Source of the DNA: Halovivax gelatinilyticus
GTDB taxonomy: Archaea > Halobacteriota > Halobacteria > Halobacteriales > Natrialbaceae
Direction: 5' to 3'
Assembly (NCBI RefSeq): GCF_024300625.1
Contig: NZ_CP101322.1
Coordinates: 1,191,992 to 1,255,991 of the forward strand
DNA: 64,000 nucleotides
Below, in pieces: positions 32,135-42,151 of the stretch. A program made the translations under genes and the position numbers. Within the stretch, counting starts at the first letter, position 1, and every line of letters begins with the position of its first letter. The notes beneath the pieces were generated by a model that saw only the letters and a list, made by a program, of their open reading frames with translations, ran no database searches and had not been told where the DNA came from.

Positions 32135-33271
32135 ATGAGCCAGACCCCAGTGATCGCACGGGCCGTACGAACGCCACAGGGAAAGGACGGCGGCGTCTTC
32201 GCCGACGTTCGAAGCGAGGATCTCTCGATCGCGCTGATATCCGACATCCTGGAAGAGACCGGACTCACCGGCGACGACGTCGACGACCTCATGTGGGGCG
32301 TCGCGGGCCAGCGCGGCGAACAGGACAACAACATCGCCCGGGTGATCGCGTTGCTCTCCGGTCTCGGCGAGAGCGTCCCCGCGACGACGATCAACCGGTG
32401 GTGTGCCTCCTCGATGCAGGCGATCATCTCCGCGTCGGACGCGATCCGCGCCGGCCAGCGCGAGTGCATCATCGCCGGCGGCGTCGAGAACATGTCACGC
32501 GTACCGATGCAAGGCGGCGAGCGTGACCTTCACCCCCGACTCGCCGAGGAGTACGTCGTCACCGACCTGATGATGGGAATGACCGCCGAGGAGGTCGCCG
32601 AACGGTACGACGTCCCCCGCGAGGTTCAAGACGAGTACGCCGCCAAGAGCCAGCAGCGCGCCGTCGCGGCGACGGAAGAGGGTCGCTTCGACGACCAGAT
32701 CGTCCCGATCGAGACCGAGGAGGGAACGGTCACCGAGGACGAGGGGCTCAGGCCGGGGACGACGGCCGAAAAGCTCGCCGGACTCCCCTCGGTCTTCCTC
32801 GGCGACGGCACCGTCACCGCGGGCAACGCCTCGCAGATCTCCGACGGTGCCGCGGCGGTCCTCGTCACGAGCGAAGCGTTCGCCGAAGACCACGGCCTCG
32901 AGATCATGGCCACAGTCGGCGACAACAACGTCGCCGGCGTCGATCCGACCGTGATGGGCATCGGACCCGTCCCGGCGACGCAGGGCCTGCTCGAACGCAC
33001 CGGTCGCGACATCGAGGACTACGACCTCGTCGAACTCAACGAGGCGTTCGCCAGCCAGAGCGTCTACGCCCGCGACGAACTCGGCATCGACCCCGAGATA
33101 TTCAACGTCAACGGCGGCGCCATCGCCATCGGCCACCCGCTCGGCGCCTCGGGCGCTCGGCTCCCGGTCACGCTGATCCACGAACTACAGCGACGCGGCG
33201 GCGGCCGCGGCCTGGCGACGCTCTGCGTCGGCTTCGGGCAAGGCGCGGCGATCGACTTCGTCGTCGAGTGA
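32135..33271 (+). CDS. Thiolase (acetyl-CoA C-acyltransferase)
   Basis: A 378-aa thiolase. The nucleophile is Cys90 ([11 protein letters not shown]), the base His334 ([14 protein letters not shown]) and the second Cys364 (LCVGFGQG), the complete degradative/synthetic thiolase set. The [14 protein letters not shown] loop is also typical. It cleaves 3-ketoacyl-CoA or condenses two acetyl-CoA, as in fatty-acid breakdown or mevalonate supply; sequence alone does not decide. The ATG at 32135 is preceded 27 bp upstream by CATTTAAG, so the mRNA is probably leaderless. A long-chain acyl-CoA ligase is encoded 5 kb away. Confidence 0.93.
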   Translation: MSQTPVIARAVRTPQGKDGGVFADVRSEDLSIALISDILEETGLTGDDVDDLMWGVAGQRGEQDNNIARVIALLSGLGESVPATTINRWCASSMQAIISASDAIRAGQRECIIAGGVENMSRVPMQGGERDLHPRLAEEYVVTDLMMGMTAEEVAERYDVPREVQDEYAAKSQQRAVAATEEGRFDDQIVPIETEEGTVTEDEGLRPGTTAEKLAGLPSVFLGDGTVTAGNASQISDGAAAVLVTSEAFAEDHGLEIMATVGDNNVAGVDPTVMGIGPVPATQGLLERTGRDIEDYDLVELNEAFASQSVYARDELGIDPEIFNVNGGAIAIGHPLGASGARLPVTLIHELQRRGGGRGLATLCVGFGQGAAIDFVVE

Positions 33272-33332
33272 GCGGATTCGACCGCGCGGGAATCGGGGCC
33301 ACCGTTTTCGTCCTGGCCACCGTAGGTCGCCC

Positions 33333-33740
33333 ATGGTCGACCTCCTGCTCGTCGCACTCGTCGCCATCCCCGTCTTCGTCCAGCTCTTGCTCGCCGGCTT
33401 TACCTACTACGACGCCGGCGACGTCGGGATGGACCGGCGCAAGTGGACGGCGATCGTCGGATTGATCCCCGTCTACGGGTTGATTCTCTACATTCTCACC
33501 CGGAGCGAACAGTCGTACGATCCGTCGACGGATCCACACCGCGAGCGAGCGTTCGAGATTCACCCTTCCAGGCAGGGCGAAGGGCTCGGGCCCGCCGACG
33601 AACGGCCGGCCGCCACGCGGGGCGGCGACGGGCCGGAAACGCACGCCGGCGACGACTACTGGGAAAATCGATCCTACGCTGACGAAGACGACGCGTGGGA
33701 CGACGTCGACGTCGACTGGGAGGGGGACGACGAGAACTGA
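33333..33740 (+). CDS. Small membrane protein with acidic cytoplasmic tail
   Basis: A 135-aa protein with two helices (about residues 3-25 and 38-56: [23 protein letters not shown] and [19 protein letters not shown]) and an 80-residue acidic tail ending [13 protein letters not shown]. The two-helix hairpin with a polar DVGMDRRK loop resembles PLDc-N/phospholipase-associated and similar small modules, but no name is certain. It is downstream of the thiolase gene (61 bp) on the same strand. Probably interacts with other membrane proteins; function unknown. Confidence 0.72.
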   Translation: MVDLLLVALVAIPVFVQLLLAGFTYYDAGDVGMDRRKWTAIVGLIPVYGLILYILTRSEQSYDPSTDPHRERAFEIHPSRQGEGLGPADERPAATRGGDGPETHAGDDYWENRSYADEDDAWDDVDVDWEGDDEN

Positions 33741-33824
33741 GAACGGATTCTGTACGGGGAACGCACGACGTGTGACCGCCCCGGGCCGGGAGACTCATCC
33801 CGTCCGCGTGAGGAGTTCCGTCCG

Positions 33825-34730
33825 ATGAGCGAGCCGGTGGCCTGGCGGATCGACCCCGCGACCGACCGAACGGTCAGATGCCTCCACCTGAGTCAGGTGG
33901 GGCTGGTCGACGGCTGGGCGCTCGTCGGGACCGGACTCCTGTGCGCGTCGGCGGTCGGCGCGACGTCGATCGGACCGATCGCGGGGTTCGTCACGGTGGC
34001 GATCCTCCTCGCTCGCGTTCTCGCGTGGATCGACTCAGATCGGGAATGGCTGACCGGCCTCGACGGCGAGGTGGCCGCGGCGGCGTCGACGCTCGGGCGA
34101 ACGTCCGGAGAGAGTGATCACCCAGAACTGGTCGCCCTCGGCGGGACGCTGATCGCCGGCGCGGTGCTGTACCTGGGTGGATACGCCCTACTCGGCGAGT
34201 CGATCGTCCTCCTCGCCCTCGGTGCCGGCCTGGTCGGTGCCGTCTCGTTTTCGCTCCTCGAGGGTGCCAGCACCGGCGGCGAGATCGACCCGGTTGATGA
34301 TCGGCTCCGCTACGGTTCACGGACGCGGCGGCTCTCGTCGGTGGCCGGCTGTCAGCGGCTCACGGTCGGGTCGCTGGTTCTCGTTCGGCTTCAGGGGCGT
34401 GCGGGGCTCGACGAACCGCGGTGGCTCGTCGTTTCGCGATCGGACGCAGCGCCGGTTACGTCGGCGCTCACCCGCAAGGAGCGTGGATCTGTGACGGATT
34501 CGGTGGTGGCCGACGAGCCGTCGCCGGTGACCCACTGGCGTCGACTCCGCGCCCCGCCGGTCGCCGTCGCGGTCCTGTCGGCGGTGGTGGTTCCGGTGGC
34601 CGGCCTGAGCGCCCGCCACCTCGAAGGACTGACCGCCGCGGCGGCCGTCGCACTCGCGGCGATCGCGCTCGGCACCCTCCTCGCCGTGATACACGTCTCC
34701 GTTCGCCCGTCACGCGTTCGAATCGAGTGA
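33825..34730 (+). CDS. Multi-pass haloarchaeal membrane protein
   Basis: A 301-aa protein with about six hydrophobic helices (near residues 28-60, 107-127, 128-145, 242-262 and 268-292). The middle part (about 150-235: DDRLRYGSRTRRLSSVAGCQRLTVGSLVLVRLQGR) is a soluble beta-rich domain of PH-like character. The arrangement of helices, a soluble domain and two more helices resembles uncharacterised haloarchaeal membrane proteins. No transport or enzyme motif. Same orientation as its neighbours with gaps near 90 bp. Function unknown. Confidence 0.75.
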   Translation: MSEPVAWRIDPATDRTVRCLHLSQVGLVDGWALVGTGLLCASAVGATSIGPIAGFVTVAILLARVLAWIDSDREWLTGLDGEVAAAASTLGRTSGESDHPELVALGGTLIAGAVLYLGGYALLGESIVLLALGAGLVGAVSFSLLEGASTGGEIDPVDDRLRYGSRTRRLSSVAGCQRLTVGSLVLVRLQGRAGLDEPRWLVVSRSDAAPVTSALTRKERGSVTDSVVADEPSPVTHWRRLRAPPVAVAVLSAVVVPVAGLSARHLEGLTAAAAVALAAIALGTLLAVIHVSVRPSRVRIE

Positions 34731-34824
34731 CCGTAACTCGGGCGACGGGAGGTCGGTTCCCCCGATCACGGGGTCGGTTCGCCACCTCCCCAATCGTCTA
34801 TACTACCCGCCTCCAACGACTCGT

Positions 34825-36069
34825 ATGATCGTCGACGAGGATCGACTCCGCAGGGACATCGACGCCAACGCGGCATTCGGCGAGATCGACACCGACGTCG
34901 GCCGCGGGCGGACGGTACTCACGGGCACCGAGGCCAACCGGAAGGCGCGCGATCGATTCGTCGGCCGGCTCGACGACGCCGGCCTCGACGTCTCGGTTGA
35001 CGCCGTCGGAAACGTGTTCGGGCGCTGGGTGCCAGAGAGTGCCGATCCCGACGCCGCTCCGATCGTCGCGGGGAGCCACCTCGACTCGGTCCCCGAGGGC
35101 GGCATCTTCGACGGTCCGCTCGGCGTCTACGCCGCGCTCGAAGCCGTCCGGTCGCTCCAGGAGCGCGGCGTCGAACCGGCGCGGCCGGTCGGCGTCGTCT
35201 CGTTCACCGAAGAGGAGGGATCGCGCTTTGGCGGCGGGATGCTCGGATCGGCCGTCGCGACCGGGCAACTCGATCCCGAGGGGGCGCTCTCGCTCGAAGA
35301 CGACGACGGCGTTTCGCTCGAATCCGCGCTCGACTCGATCGGCTACCGCGGCGAGGACGTCGTCGACGCGAGCGAGTGGGCGGGCTTCCTCGAACTCCAC
35401 GTCGAACAGGATACGCGGCTGGAGCACGCGGGCGTCGCCGCCGGTATCGTCACGACGGTGACGGGCATCGCCCAGGCGACCGTCACGTTCGAAGGCGAGG
35501 CGAATCACGCCGGCGCGACGGCCATGGACGACCGCCGAGACGCCCTGGCCGCGGCGAGCGAGTTCATCAGCGTGGTCGAGCGGGTCGGCCAGAGCGAGGC
35601 GGACGCTGGCGAGAACACGGCCGTCGCCACGGTCGGGAAGCTCTCCGTCGGCCCGAACGCGACGAACGTCGTTCCCGGTCACGTCGAACTCGGCGTCGAC
35701 GTTCGCGACGTCGAGCGCGAGTCGATGGAGCGCATCTTCGACGCGCTGGCCAACGCGCTCGGCGAAATCGAGTCGTCTCGAGGCGTCGAGACATCGTTCG
35801 ACCGGACCCTCGACGTCGATCCGGCACCGATGAGCGACGTGTGTCAGGACGCGCTCCGGGCGGGAGCGGACGCGGCCGTCGTCCAGGTGCTGTCGATGCA
35901 CTCGGGAGCGGCCCACGACGCGATGCGGGTCTCGCGGATCACCGACGCAGGAATGCTCTTTGCGCCCTCCCGAGACGGTATCTCGCACAATCCGCGCGAG
36001 TGGACCGACTGGGAAGACTGTGGGCGGACGGCGTCGGTGCTCACGAACGCGATCGAAGAACTGGTCTGA
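34825..36069 (+). CDS. M20-family amidohydrolase (N-carbamoyl-amino acid / allantoate type)
   Basis: A 414-aa zinc hydrolase of the M20/hydantoinase-C group. Metal ligands: His85/Asp87 (GSHLDSVPEGG), Asp96 (IFDGPLG), Glu130 (FTEEEGSRFGGG), then the HVEQD motif in the lid region and a late His in QVLSMHSGAAHDAM. The family includes allantoate amidohydrolase, beta-ureidopropionase and N-carbamoyl-L-amino-acid hydrolase, all acting on ureido or amide bonds in nucleobase and amino-acid breakdown. Which substrate applies cannot be read here. TATA-like GTCTATACTA 24 bp before the ATG suggests a leaderless message. Confidence 0.9.
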   Translation: MIVDEDRLRRDIDANAAFGEIDTDVGRGRTVLTGTEANRKARDRFVGRLDDAGLDVSVDAVGNVFGRWVPESADPDAAPIVAGSHLDSVPEGGIFDGPLGVYAALEAVRSLQERGVEPARPVGVVSFTEEEGSRFGGGMLGSAVATGQLDPEGALSLEDDDGVSLESALDSIGYRGEDVVDASEWAGFLELHVEQDTRLEHAGVAAGIVTTVTGIAQATVTFEGEANHAGATAMDDRRDALAAASEFISVVERVGQSEADAGENTAVATVGKLSVGPNATNVVPGHVELGVDVRDVERESMERIFDALANALGEIESSRGVETSFDRTLDVDPAPMSDVCQDALRAGADAAVVQVLSMHSGAAHDAMRVSRITDAGMLFAPSRDGISHNPREWTDWEDCGRTASVLTNAIEELV

Positions 36070-36119
36070 TATCGAACGTCGGTCGACGTCCGGTCGTTCG
36101 GCGATAGAAGGCGTCCGTT

Positions 36120-37805
36120 TCAGTCCTCGGCCGTCGCCCCGGCCCCGCCCTCACCGACGGCGTCGGTCGGCACCGTGCCGTCGTCGTTCCAGCCGCGCAC
36201 CTCGTAGTACTCGGAGAGGGCGGTCTCGAAGTCGGGTAAGTCGTAGGGGAGCGCGTCGTCGGCCCGGTCGAAACCGCGCTGGTTGTTGAAGTGGCGCTCC
36301 ATCGTGACGATCTCGGCCCCGATCTCGAGCAGGGCGTCGTACTCGGCGTCGAGCAACTCCTCGATGCGCTCTTCGGTCAGGAAGTCCCGCGAGAACTTAC
36401 AGAAGACGGCGCTGTCTTTGATCGCGTTGATGTTTTCTTTTTCGGCGATCTTCGGCGGCTTGCCCTCGAGTCCCTCCTTGTCCATCGCGCCCTCGCGGAC
36501 GAGCGGGTACTCGTAGGGGTAGAACTCGGCGTACATGTGGTCGGCGCCGCGGTTCGACGTGGCGAATGCCAGCCCCTGCCCGTGCAGGGCTCGACCGTCG
36601 TGGGCGGCGAACTCGAGACCCTTGACGCTCCAGTTTTCGACGCCGAGTTCGTCGTGACAGCGGTCGATCCCCTCGGCGAGCGTATCGCCGATTCCCTCCC
36701 GGTGGGCTATTCTTTCGACGGTTTCGAAGAGCAGGTCGGCGTCGCCGAACGCGTCCTCGCTCGCGAGGTACGCGGAGACGACGTCGCCACAGGAGATGGT
36801 GTCCATCCCGAACTGGTCGCAGAGTTCGTTCGCCTGCATCACGTCGACGATGTCGTCGATGCCGGCGTTCGAGCCGAAGGCCATGTTGGTCTCGAACTCC
36901 GGCCCCTCGGTCTCGACGCCGCGTTCTTCGTCCCTCGTCGGGAGTTTACAGGCGAAGGCGCAGGCCGAACAGGTCCCCTTCTTGTACTTCTTCTCGGCGA
37001 CGCGATCGCCCGAGATCGACTCGACGTCGTCGTAAGACCGCTCGGAGAAGTAGTACGTCGGGAGCGCCTCGACGGAGTTCGCGTACTCGGTGACCGACGT
37101 CGTCCCGGCTTCTTTCATCGGGTGGTCGGCCTGGGCGGCCTCGCTGTGGACGTCCATCTGTAGCGGCGGGATCTCGACCTCGGCGGTCGAATCGCCGTCG
37201 AAGGTCATCGCCTTGACGTTCTTCGAGCCGAGGACGGCACCCAGCCCGCCGCGACCGAACGCCCGACTCGCGGAGGTCATGATCGAGGCGAAGCGAACCA
37301 GGTTCTCGCCCGCCGGGCCGACGTGTAACAGCTGATCTTCGTCCATCTCGTGTTCGGCCTCGGCCCACGCACACACCTCGTCGGTGGTGGCTCCGTCGAG
37401 GTCGGGAACGGCCTCGAACTCGACGCCGTCGTCGGTGACGTGAATCACGATCAGCTCGTCGCTCTCGCCGACGACCTCGACGGCCGCGTAGCCGGTCGCC
37501 GTGAAGTTACGCGAGAGGAAGCCGCCGGCGTTCGACGAGAGCAATCCGCCGGTAAGCGGCGAGACGCTCGTCGCAGACATCCGACCGGTGAAGCTCATCG
37601 TCGAGTACTGCATCGGCCCCGTCGCGAAGTAGATCCGATTCTCGGGCCCGAGCGGGTCGACGTCGAACGGAATCCGGTCGTGTGCCAGCTTCGTACCGAC
37701 GCCGCGTCCGCCGATAAACTCGGCCGCGACGTCGTCGATCGGCTCCGTCTCCGTCGTGCGGGAGTCGAGATCGATCGTCAGCAGTGGTCCCGGGACGTGT
37801 CGCAT
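36120..37805 (-). CDS. Aldehyde ferredoxin oxidoreductase family protein
   Basis: A 561-aa tungsten/molybdenum bispyranopterin enzyme. FTGRMSATSVSPLTGGLLSSNAGGFLSRNF and GPAGENLVRFASIMTSASRAFGRGGLGAVLGSKNVKAM are the AOR N-terminal cofactor domain; the [4Fe-4S] Cys ligands appear in CSACAFACKLPTRDEERG and a later SAVFCKFS; and HDGRALHGQGLAFATSNRGADHM belongs to the cofactor pocket. Family members oxidise aldehydes to acids with ferredoxin. Substrate is unknown. An acidic tail ends the protein. The metal (W vs Mo) cannot be told. A nearby MobA-like/XdhC gene pair serves a different Mo enzyme class. Confidence 0.93.
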   Translation of the reverse strand: MRHVPGPLLTIDLDSRTTETEPIDDVAAEFIGGRGVGTKLAHDRIPFDVDPLGPENRIYFATGPMQYSTMSFTGRMSATSVSPLTGGLLSSNAGGFLSRNFTATGYAAVEVVGESDELIVIHVTDDGVEFEAVPDLDGATTDEVCAWAEAEHEMDEDQLLHVGPAGENLVRFASIMTSASRAFGRGGLGAVLGSKNVKAMTFDGDSTAEVEIPPLQMDVHSEAAQADHPMKEAGTTSVTEYANSVEALPTYYFSERSYDDVESISGDRVAEKKYKKGTCSACAFACKLPTRDEERGVETEGPEFETNMAFGSNAGIDDIVDVMQANELCDQFGMDTISCGDVVSAYLASEDAFGDADLLFETVERIAHREGIGDTLAEGIDRCHDELGVENWSVKGLEFAAHDGRALHGQGLAFATSNRGADHMYAEFYPYEYPLVREGAMDKEGLEGKPPKIAEKENINAIKDSAVFCKFSRDFLTEERIEELLDAEYDALLEIGAEIVTMERHFNNQRGFDRADDALPYDLPDFETALSEYYEVRGWNDDGTVPTDAVGEGGAGATAED

Positions 37806-37940
37806 GACTCAGCCTGGCACCCGAACTCGCAAAACCGTACCGGTTTCTGGGACGAGGAGGTGACACGCCCGAGCGGAACGGATACCCTTCAGGGGAGTAG
37901 CTGTCTCATTACAACGGCCTCGCCCACGAAGCGTCGAGCA

Positions 37941-38558
37941 ATGTGGCCGTGGGAACACGTGATCATCGGCTACCTCGCGTACTCGCTATTCTGTCACCTC
38001 TTCTTGCGCGACTCGCCGGGCGGACTCGAAACGATCGCCGTCGTCTTCGCCTCCGTCCTCCCGGATCTGATCGATAAGCCGCTCGCCTGGGAGTACGGCG
38101 TCTTCGAGAGCGGCTACGCGTTGGGTCACTCGATCTTCTTCGCGATCCCGCTCTCGATCGCGATCGGATTGCTGGCGAGACGCTTCGGTCGGACGCGGGC
38201 GGGGATCGCCTTCGGGATCGGCTACCTGCTCCACCTGCCGGCGGACGTCGTCGACGGCTACGTGCGAGGCGGGGTCTACGATCCCGGCATCCTCCTCTGG
38301 CCGGTCGAACGCGGCGTTGATTTCGGTCACGGGCAGGGATTTCAGGACCAGTTTCTGCACCACTTCGGGCAGTACCGGGCGGAGCTCTCGGCCGGCGATC
38401 CGTCGACGTACGTGCTGGCGCAGGTGGGGTTGTCCGTGCTCGTCGTCTGCGTCTGGCTCTACGACGGGGCGCCGGTACTCCGAGAGAGTATAATCGGCGG
38501 AAAACGACTCGGCGAAAGTCTACGGTCGGCGATCGAACGCGAGCCGTCGCGAGAGTGA
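37941..38558 (+). CDS. Membrane-bound YdjM/DUF457-like metal-dependent hydrolase
   Basis: A 205-aa membrane protein starting MWPWEHVIIGYLAYSLFCHL. Conserved features of the YdjM/DUF457-like family include a His in the first helix (WEHVIIGY), PDLIDKPLAW, YALGHSIFFAIPL and YLLHLPADVVDG, where His and Asp residues are placed as potential metal ligands in the membrane. About four hydrophobic helices. The enzymatic role is unproven in the family (annotated metal-dependent hydrolase). A short acidic/basic C-terminal tail is cytoplasmic. It is convergent with the acyl-CoA ligase gene. Confidence 0.87.
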   Translation: MWPWEHVIIGYLAYSLFCHLFLRDSPGGLETIAVVFASVLPDLIDKPLAWEYGVFESGYALGHSIFFAIPLSIAIGLLARRFGRTRAGIAFGIGYLLHLPADVVDGYVRGGVYDPGILLWPVERGVDFGHGQGFQDQFLHHFGQYRAELSAGDPSTYVLAQVGLSVLVVCVWLYDGAPVLRESIIGGKRLGESLRSAIEREPSRE

Positions 38559-38580
38559 GACGGTACGGCCGCGCGCAATT

Positions 38581-40572
38581 CTACGTCTCCACGTACATCT
38601 CCTCGATGCGGTCGGCGAAGCGCTCGGTGATCGTCCGGCGTTTCTTCTTCATCGTCGGCGTCATGAGGTCGTTTTCCTCGGTGAACTCCTCGCCGACGAG
38701 TCGGAACTTCTTGATCGTCTCGTGGGGTTCGAAGTCCGCGTTGACGCGTTCGACCTCGGCGCCGACGTACTCGCGGACCCGGTCGTCGGCACAGACCTCC
38801 CTGGAATCCCCGGGGAGGTCGATTCCCTCGCCCTCGGCCCACTCCCGGACGTGCTCCAGGTTGGGGACGAGCAGCGCGGAGACGAACTTTCGACCGTCGC
38901 CGACCACCATGCACTGTTCGACGACCTGGCTGGCCGCGAAGGCGTCCTCGATCGGCCCCGGCGCGACGTTCTTGCCCGTCGAGAGGACGAGGATCTGCTT
39001 TGCGCGCTCGCGGAACTCGATGTAGCCGTCGGGTCGGCGGTGAACGATGTCGCCCGTTCGGAACCACAGCCCCGCCCGCTCCGGGTGTTCGAGTTCACCC
39101 TGGATCGATTTCGGCGGCTTGTCGGTGAACGCCCGATCGGTCGCCCCGGGTCGGTTCCAGTAGCCGTCGCTGACGTTCGGCCCGCGGACGACGAGTTCGC
39201 CCACCTCGCCCGGATCGTCGGCGAAGGCGCCGTCTTCGACGACGCTCGGATCGATTCCCGTCTCCATGTCGACGACCGGCGGCCCGATCGTCCCGATCTT
39301 CGGAGCCGCGGGCGGGTTCACCGTCACGACCGGCGACGTCTCGGTGAGGCCGTAGCCCTCGTAGATCGGCAGCCCCATCGCGTGGTAGAGCTTCGCCAGT
39401 TCGGGCGAGAGGCTCCCGCCGCCGCTGATGAGCATCTCGATGTTGCCCCCGAGCGCGTCGCGAACCGTCGAGAAGACGAGCTTATCCGCTATTTTACGTT
39501 TGGTTTCGAGGATCGTCCCCGGCGAGTCGGCGTCCTGGTAGCGAACGCCGACGTCGACCGCCCACTCGAAGATGCGCTGTTTGACCGACGACTCGCTGGC
39601 CTGCTCGCGAATGGCGTCGTAGATCTTCTCGTAAACGCGTGGAACGCTGGTCGCGCTCGTCGGCCGAACGGCCGCGAAATCCTCCTGGAGCGTGTCCGGC
39701 GACTCGGCGTAGGCGACGCTCGCCCCGCTGGCAAACTGCAGGAAGTGACCGCCCGTCCGCTCGAAGACGTGCGCGAGCGGGAGGTACGAGACGACGCGGG
39801 TCTCCTCGTTGATCGACGGCACGTCGGCGGGCGTGTCGGGACGACGCGCCACGCGCTTTCGGATCTGATTGACGTTCGACCGGAAGTTCCGGTGGGTGAG
39901 CTGGACGCCCTTCGGCTTGCCGGTCGTCCCGCTCGTGTAGATGAGACTCGCGAGGTCGTCCATCGCCGGCTCGTCGAGCCAGCCCTCGTAGGCGTCGGGA
40001 TCGAACGCCTCGGCGCCCAATTCGTAGACGTCGGCCAGCGAGTGGAGGTCGGGTCGGTCGTAGCCCTCGACGGCGTCCATCGAGACGATGACCGAGAGGT
40101 CGAGGGCGTCTTCGACCTCCAACAGCCGCTCCAGGAGCTCCTCGTTCTCAACGACGACCGCGTCCGCGCCCGCGTCCCCCAGCAGGTACTCCACCTTCGA
40201 GGGTGACGAGCCCGGATACACCGTCGTGACGACCGCGCCGGCCGACAGCAGCGCGAAGTCCGACTGGGCCCACTCCATGCGCGTATCGGCGAAGATGCCG
40301 ACCCGGTCGCCCGCCTCGACGCCGAGTTCCCGAAAGCCCGTCGCGAGCTTCCGAACGACGTCGCGCATCTCGCCGTACGTGATCGACTCCCACTCGCCGG
40401 GTGCGGGTTTCGGGAGGATATCGCGCGTCAGCGTTCGATCGTAGACGCCGCCCTTGTACAGCTGGGCCGGGCGGTCCGTGTGACGCGTCGCCGCGTCGTC
40501 GAACAGCCGACCGAGCGTCGTCTCACCGATTACGTCGTCCGTGTATTCGCGTTCCGAAGCCAACCAGTTCAT
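38581..40572 (-). CDS. Long-chain acyl-CoA synthetase (AMP-forming)
   Basis: A 663-aa adenylate-forming enzyme. The phosphate-binding motif LASLIYTSGTTGKPKGVQLTHRN (about 210-232) and the region YGLTETSPVVTVNPP, followed by DGYIEFRERAKQILVLSTGKNVAPGPIEDA, give the standard A3, A5, A7/A8 and hinge motifs of long-chain fatty acyl-CoA ligases (FAA1/FadD type). It activates fatty acids as acyl-adenylates and then acyl-CoA for beta-oxidation or lipid use. Haloarchaea have ether lipids, so the likely role is catabolic. The thiolase at 32135 could act downstream, but they are not in one operon. Cytoplasmic, with peripheral membrane contact likely. Confidence 0.94.
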   Translation of the reverse strand: MNWLASEREYTDDVIGETTLGRLFDDAATRHTDRPAQLYKGGVYDRTLTRDILPKPAPGEWESITYGEMRDVVRKLATGFRELGVEAGDRVGIFADTRMEWAQSDFALLSAGAVVTTVYPGSSPSKVEYLLGDAGADAVVVENEELLERLLEVEDALDLSVIVSMDAVEGYDRPDLHSLADVYELGAEAFDPDAYEGWLDEPAMDDLASLIYTSGTTGKPKGVQLTHRNFRSNVNQIRKRVARRPDTPADVPSINEETRVVSYLPLAHVFERTGGHFLQFASGASVAYAESPDTLQEDFAAVRPTSATSVPRVYEKIYDAIREQASESSVKQRIFEWAVDVGVRYQDADSPGTILETKRKIADKLVFSTVRDALGGNIEMLISGGGSLSPELAKLYHAMGLPIYEGYGLTETSPVVTVNPPAAPKIGTIGPPVVDMETGIDPSVVEDGAFADDPGEVGELVVRGPNVSDGYWNRPGATDRAFTDKPPKSIQGELEHPERAGLWFRTGDIVHRRPDGYIEFRERAKQILVLSTGKNVAPGPIEDAFAASQVVEQCMVVGDGRKFVSALLVPNLEHVREWAEGEGIDLPGDSREVCADDRVREYVGAEVERVNADFEPHETIKKFRLVGEEFTEENDLMTPTMKKKRRTITERFADRIEEMYVET

Positions 40573-40801
40573 ATTCCTGTGAGAGAGTCTGACGCATGAT
40601 AAAGGCTGAGGATCAGCGAGGGGATTGAAACGAGTTTATTCGTCGGTTCTCGACACATTCACCGTATTTTACTCCAGAATCTGAGAATTTATCTCGCTGG
40701 TTCGAGAGAGCGGACGTCACGGCCGGCGGACTCGCTCGCATCGCACCGATCGTCGACAGCGACCAGAAGTATCATCCCCCGGCCCGTCGAACCGAACGAC
40801 C

Positions 40802-42094
40802 GTGCGTCTCGTACAACTGGCGGTGCCGAACGGCTCGCGCGAATCGGTGCTGTCGACGCTCGACGATCGCAACATCGATTACGTCGTTACCGAGGAGGTG
40901 ACGGCAGATCCGTACACGGCCGTCGTCTACTTCCCGCTGCCGAAACCGGCGGTCGAGCCCGTCCTGGACGCGCTGAGCGAACAGGGCATCTCCGACGACG
41001 CTTACACCATCGTTCTGGACGCCGAGACGGTCGTCTCTCGTCGGTTCGAAGAGCTCAAAGCGGAGTACTCCGAGGACTCCGTCGAATCCGAACGGATCTC
41101 CCGGCAGGAGCTGCTGACCGAAGCCCAATCGCTCACCCCGACGATCGACGTCTTCGTCACGCTGACCGTCGTCAGCGCGGTCGTCGCGACGGCCGGCCTG
41201 CTGCTAGACTCCCCGGCGGTCGTCGTCGGGTCGATGGTCATCGCGCCGCTTATCGGTCCCGCCCTCGGCGCGAGCGTCGGCTCCGTGCTCAACGACGAGT
41301 CGCTGTTTCGACAGAGCATTCGCTATCAGTTTCTCGGCGTCGTCCTCTCGATCCTCGCCGCGGCCGTCTTCGCCGTCCTCGTTCGCTACACCAACATCGT
41401 CCCGCCGGGACTCGTTCTGGCCGACGTTTCCGAGATAGACGAACGGCTGGCACCCGACTTGCTTTCACTCGCCGTCGCGCTCGGCGCTGGCGTGGCCGGC
41501 GTGGTGAGTATCTCGACGGGCATCGGCGTGGCGCTCGTCGGCGTCATGATCGCCGCGGCGCTCATCCCGCCGGCCGCCGCGGCGGGCATCGCCATCGCGT
41601 GGGGCCAGCCGGCCGCGGCGACGGGCGCGACCGTCCTCGTGTTCGTCAACGTGCTCTCGGTGAACCTCGCCGGGCTGGTGACGCTGTGGTACGCCGGCTA
41701 CCGACCGGAGCACCTCTGGGATCTCGGCCCGACCGAAAAACGTGTCCGACGACGCGTCCTCGGACTCGTGGTCGTCGTCGGCGTGTTCGCCCTCTTTCTC
41801 GGCGGGATCACCTACGCCTCCTACCAGGCCGCCAGCTTCGAAGAGGACGCCCGCGAGGAGGTCGAACTCGTCCTCGACGAGGACGAAACCTACCAGCTGC
41901 TGGACCTCGAGGTCCACATGGACGAGGACTTTCCGTTCCAGTCGCCCGAGCGCGTCGTCGTCACGGTCGGCGGTCCGCCGGGAGAAGCCGATCCGGCGCT
42001 CGTCTCGGCGTTGCGCGACCGGGTCGACGCCCAGACGACCGGCGACGTCACCGTCCAGGTGCGGTTCGTCGGCGTCATCGAAGGGGAGACGTGA
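40802..42094 (+). CDS. DUF389 (TIGR00341) membrane protein
   Basis: A 430-aa protein with GTG start. A soluble ferredoxin-like N-terminal domain (1-110: MRLVQLAVPNGSRESVLSTLDDRNIDYVVTEE) precedes the DUF389 membrane core of about six helices (TVVSAVVATAGLLLDSPAVVVGSMVIAPLIGPALGASVGSVL and GIAIAWGQPAAATGATVLVFVNVLSVNLAGLVTLWYAG). A soluble acidic C-terminal domain of about 90 residues follows. The family is widespread in haloarchaea; transport or sensing roles have been suggested but none is established. An orphan ArlF/ArlG-like gene follows after 57 bp on the same strand. Confidence 0.9.
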   Translation: MRLVQLAVPNGSRESVLSTLDDRNIDYVVTEEVTADPYTAVVYFPLPKPAVEPVLDALSEQGISDDAYTIVLDAETVVSRRFEELKAEYSEDSVESERISRQELLTEAQSLTPTIDVFVTLTVVSAVVATAGLLLDSPAVVVGSMVIAPLIGPALGASVGSVLNDESLFRQSIRYQFLGVVLSILAAAVFAVLVRYTNIVPPGLVLADVSEIDERLAPDLLSLAVALGAGVAGVVSISTGIGVALVGVMIAAALIPPAAAAGIAIAWGQPAAATGATVLVFVNVLSVNLAGLVTLWYAGYRPEHLWDLGPTEKRVRRRVLGLVVVVGVFALFLGGITYASYQAASFEEDAREEVELVLDEDETYQLLDLEVHMDEDFPFQSPERVVVTVGGPPGEADPALVSALRDRVDAQTTGDVTVQVRFVGVIEGET

Positions 42095-42151
42095 GGCCAG
42101 TAGGGTTATAGCCGATCCACCCCCACGATTCGTACCCACGAGGTCGTTCCA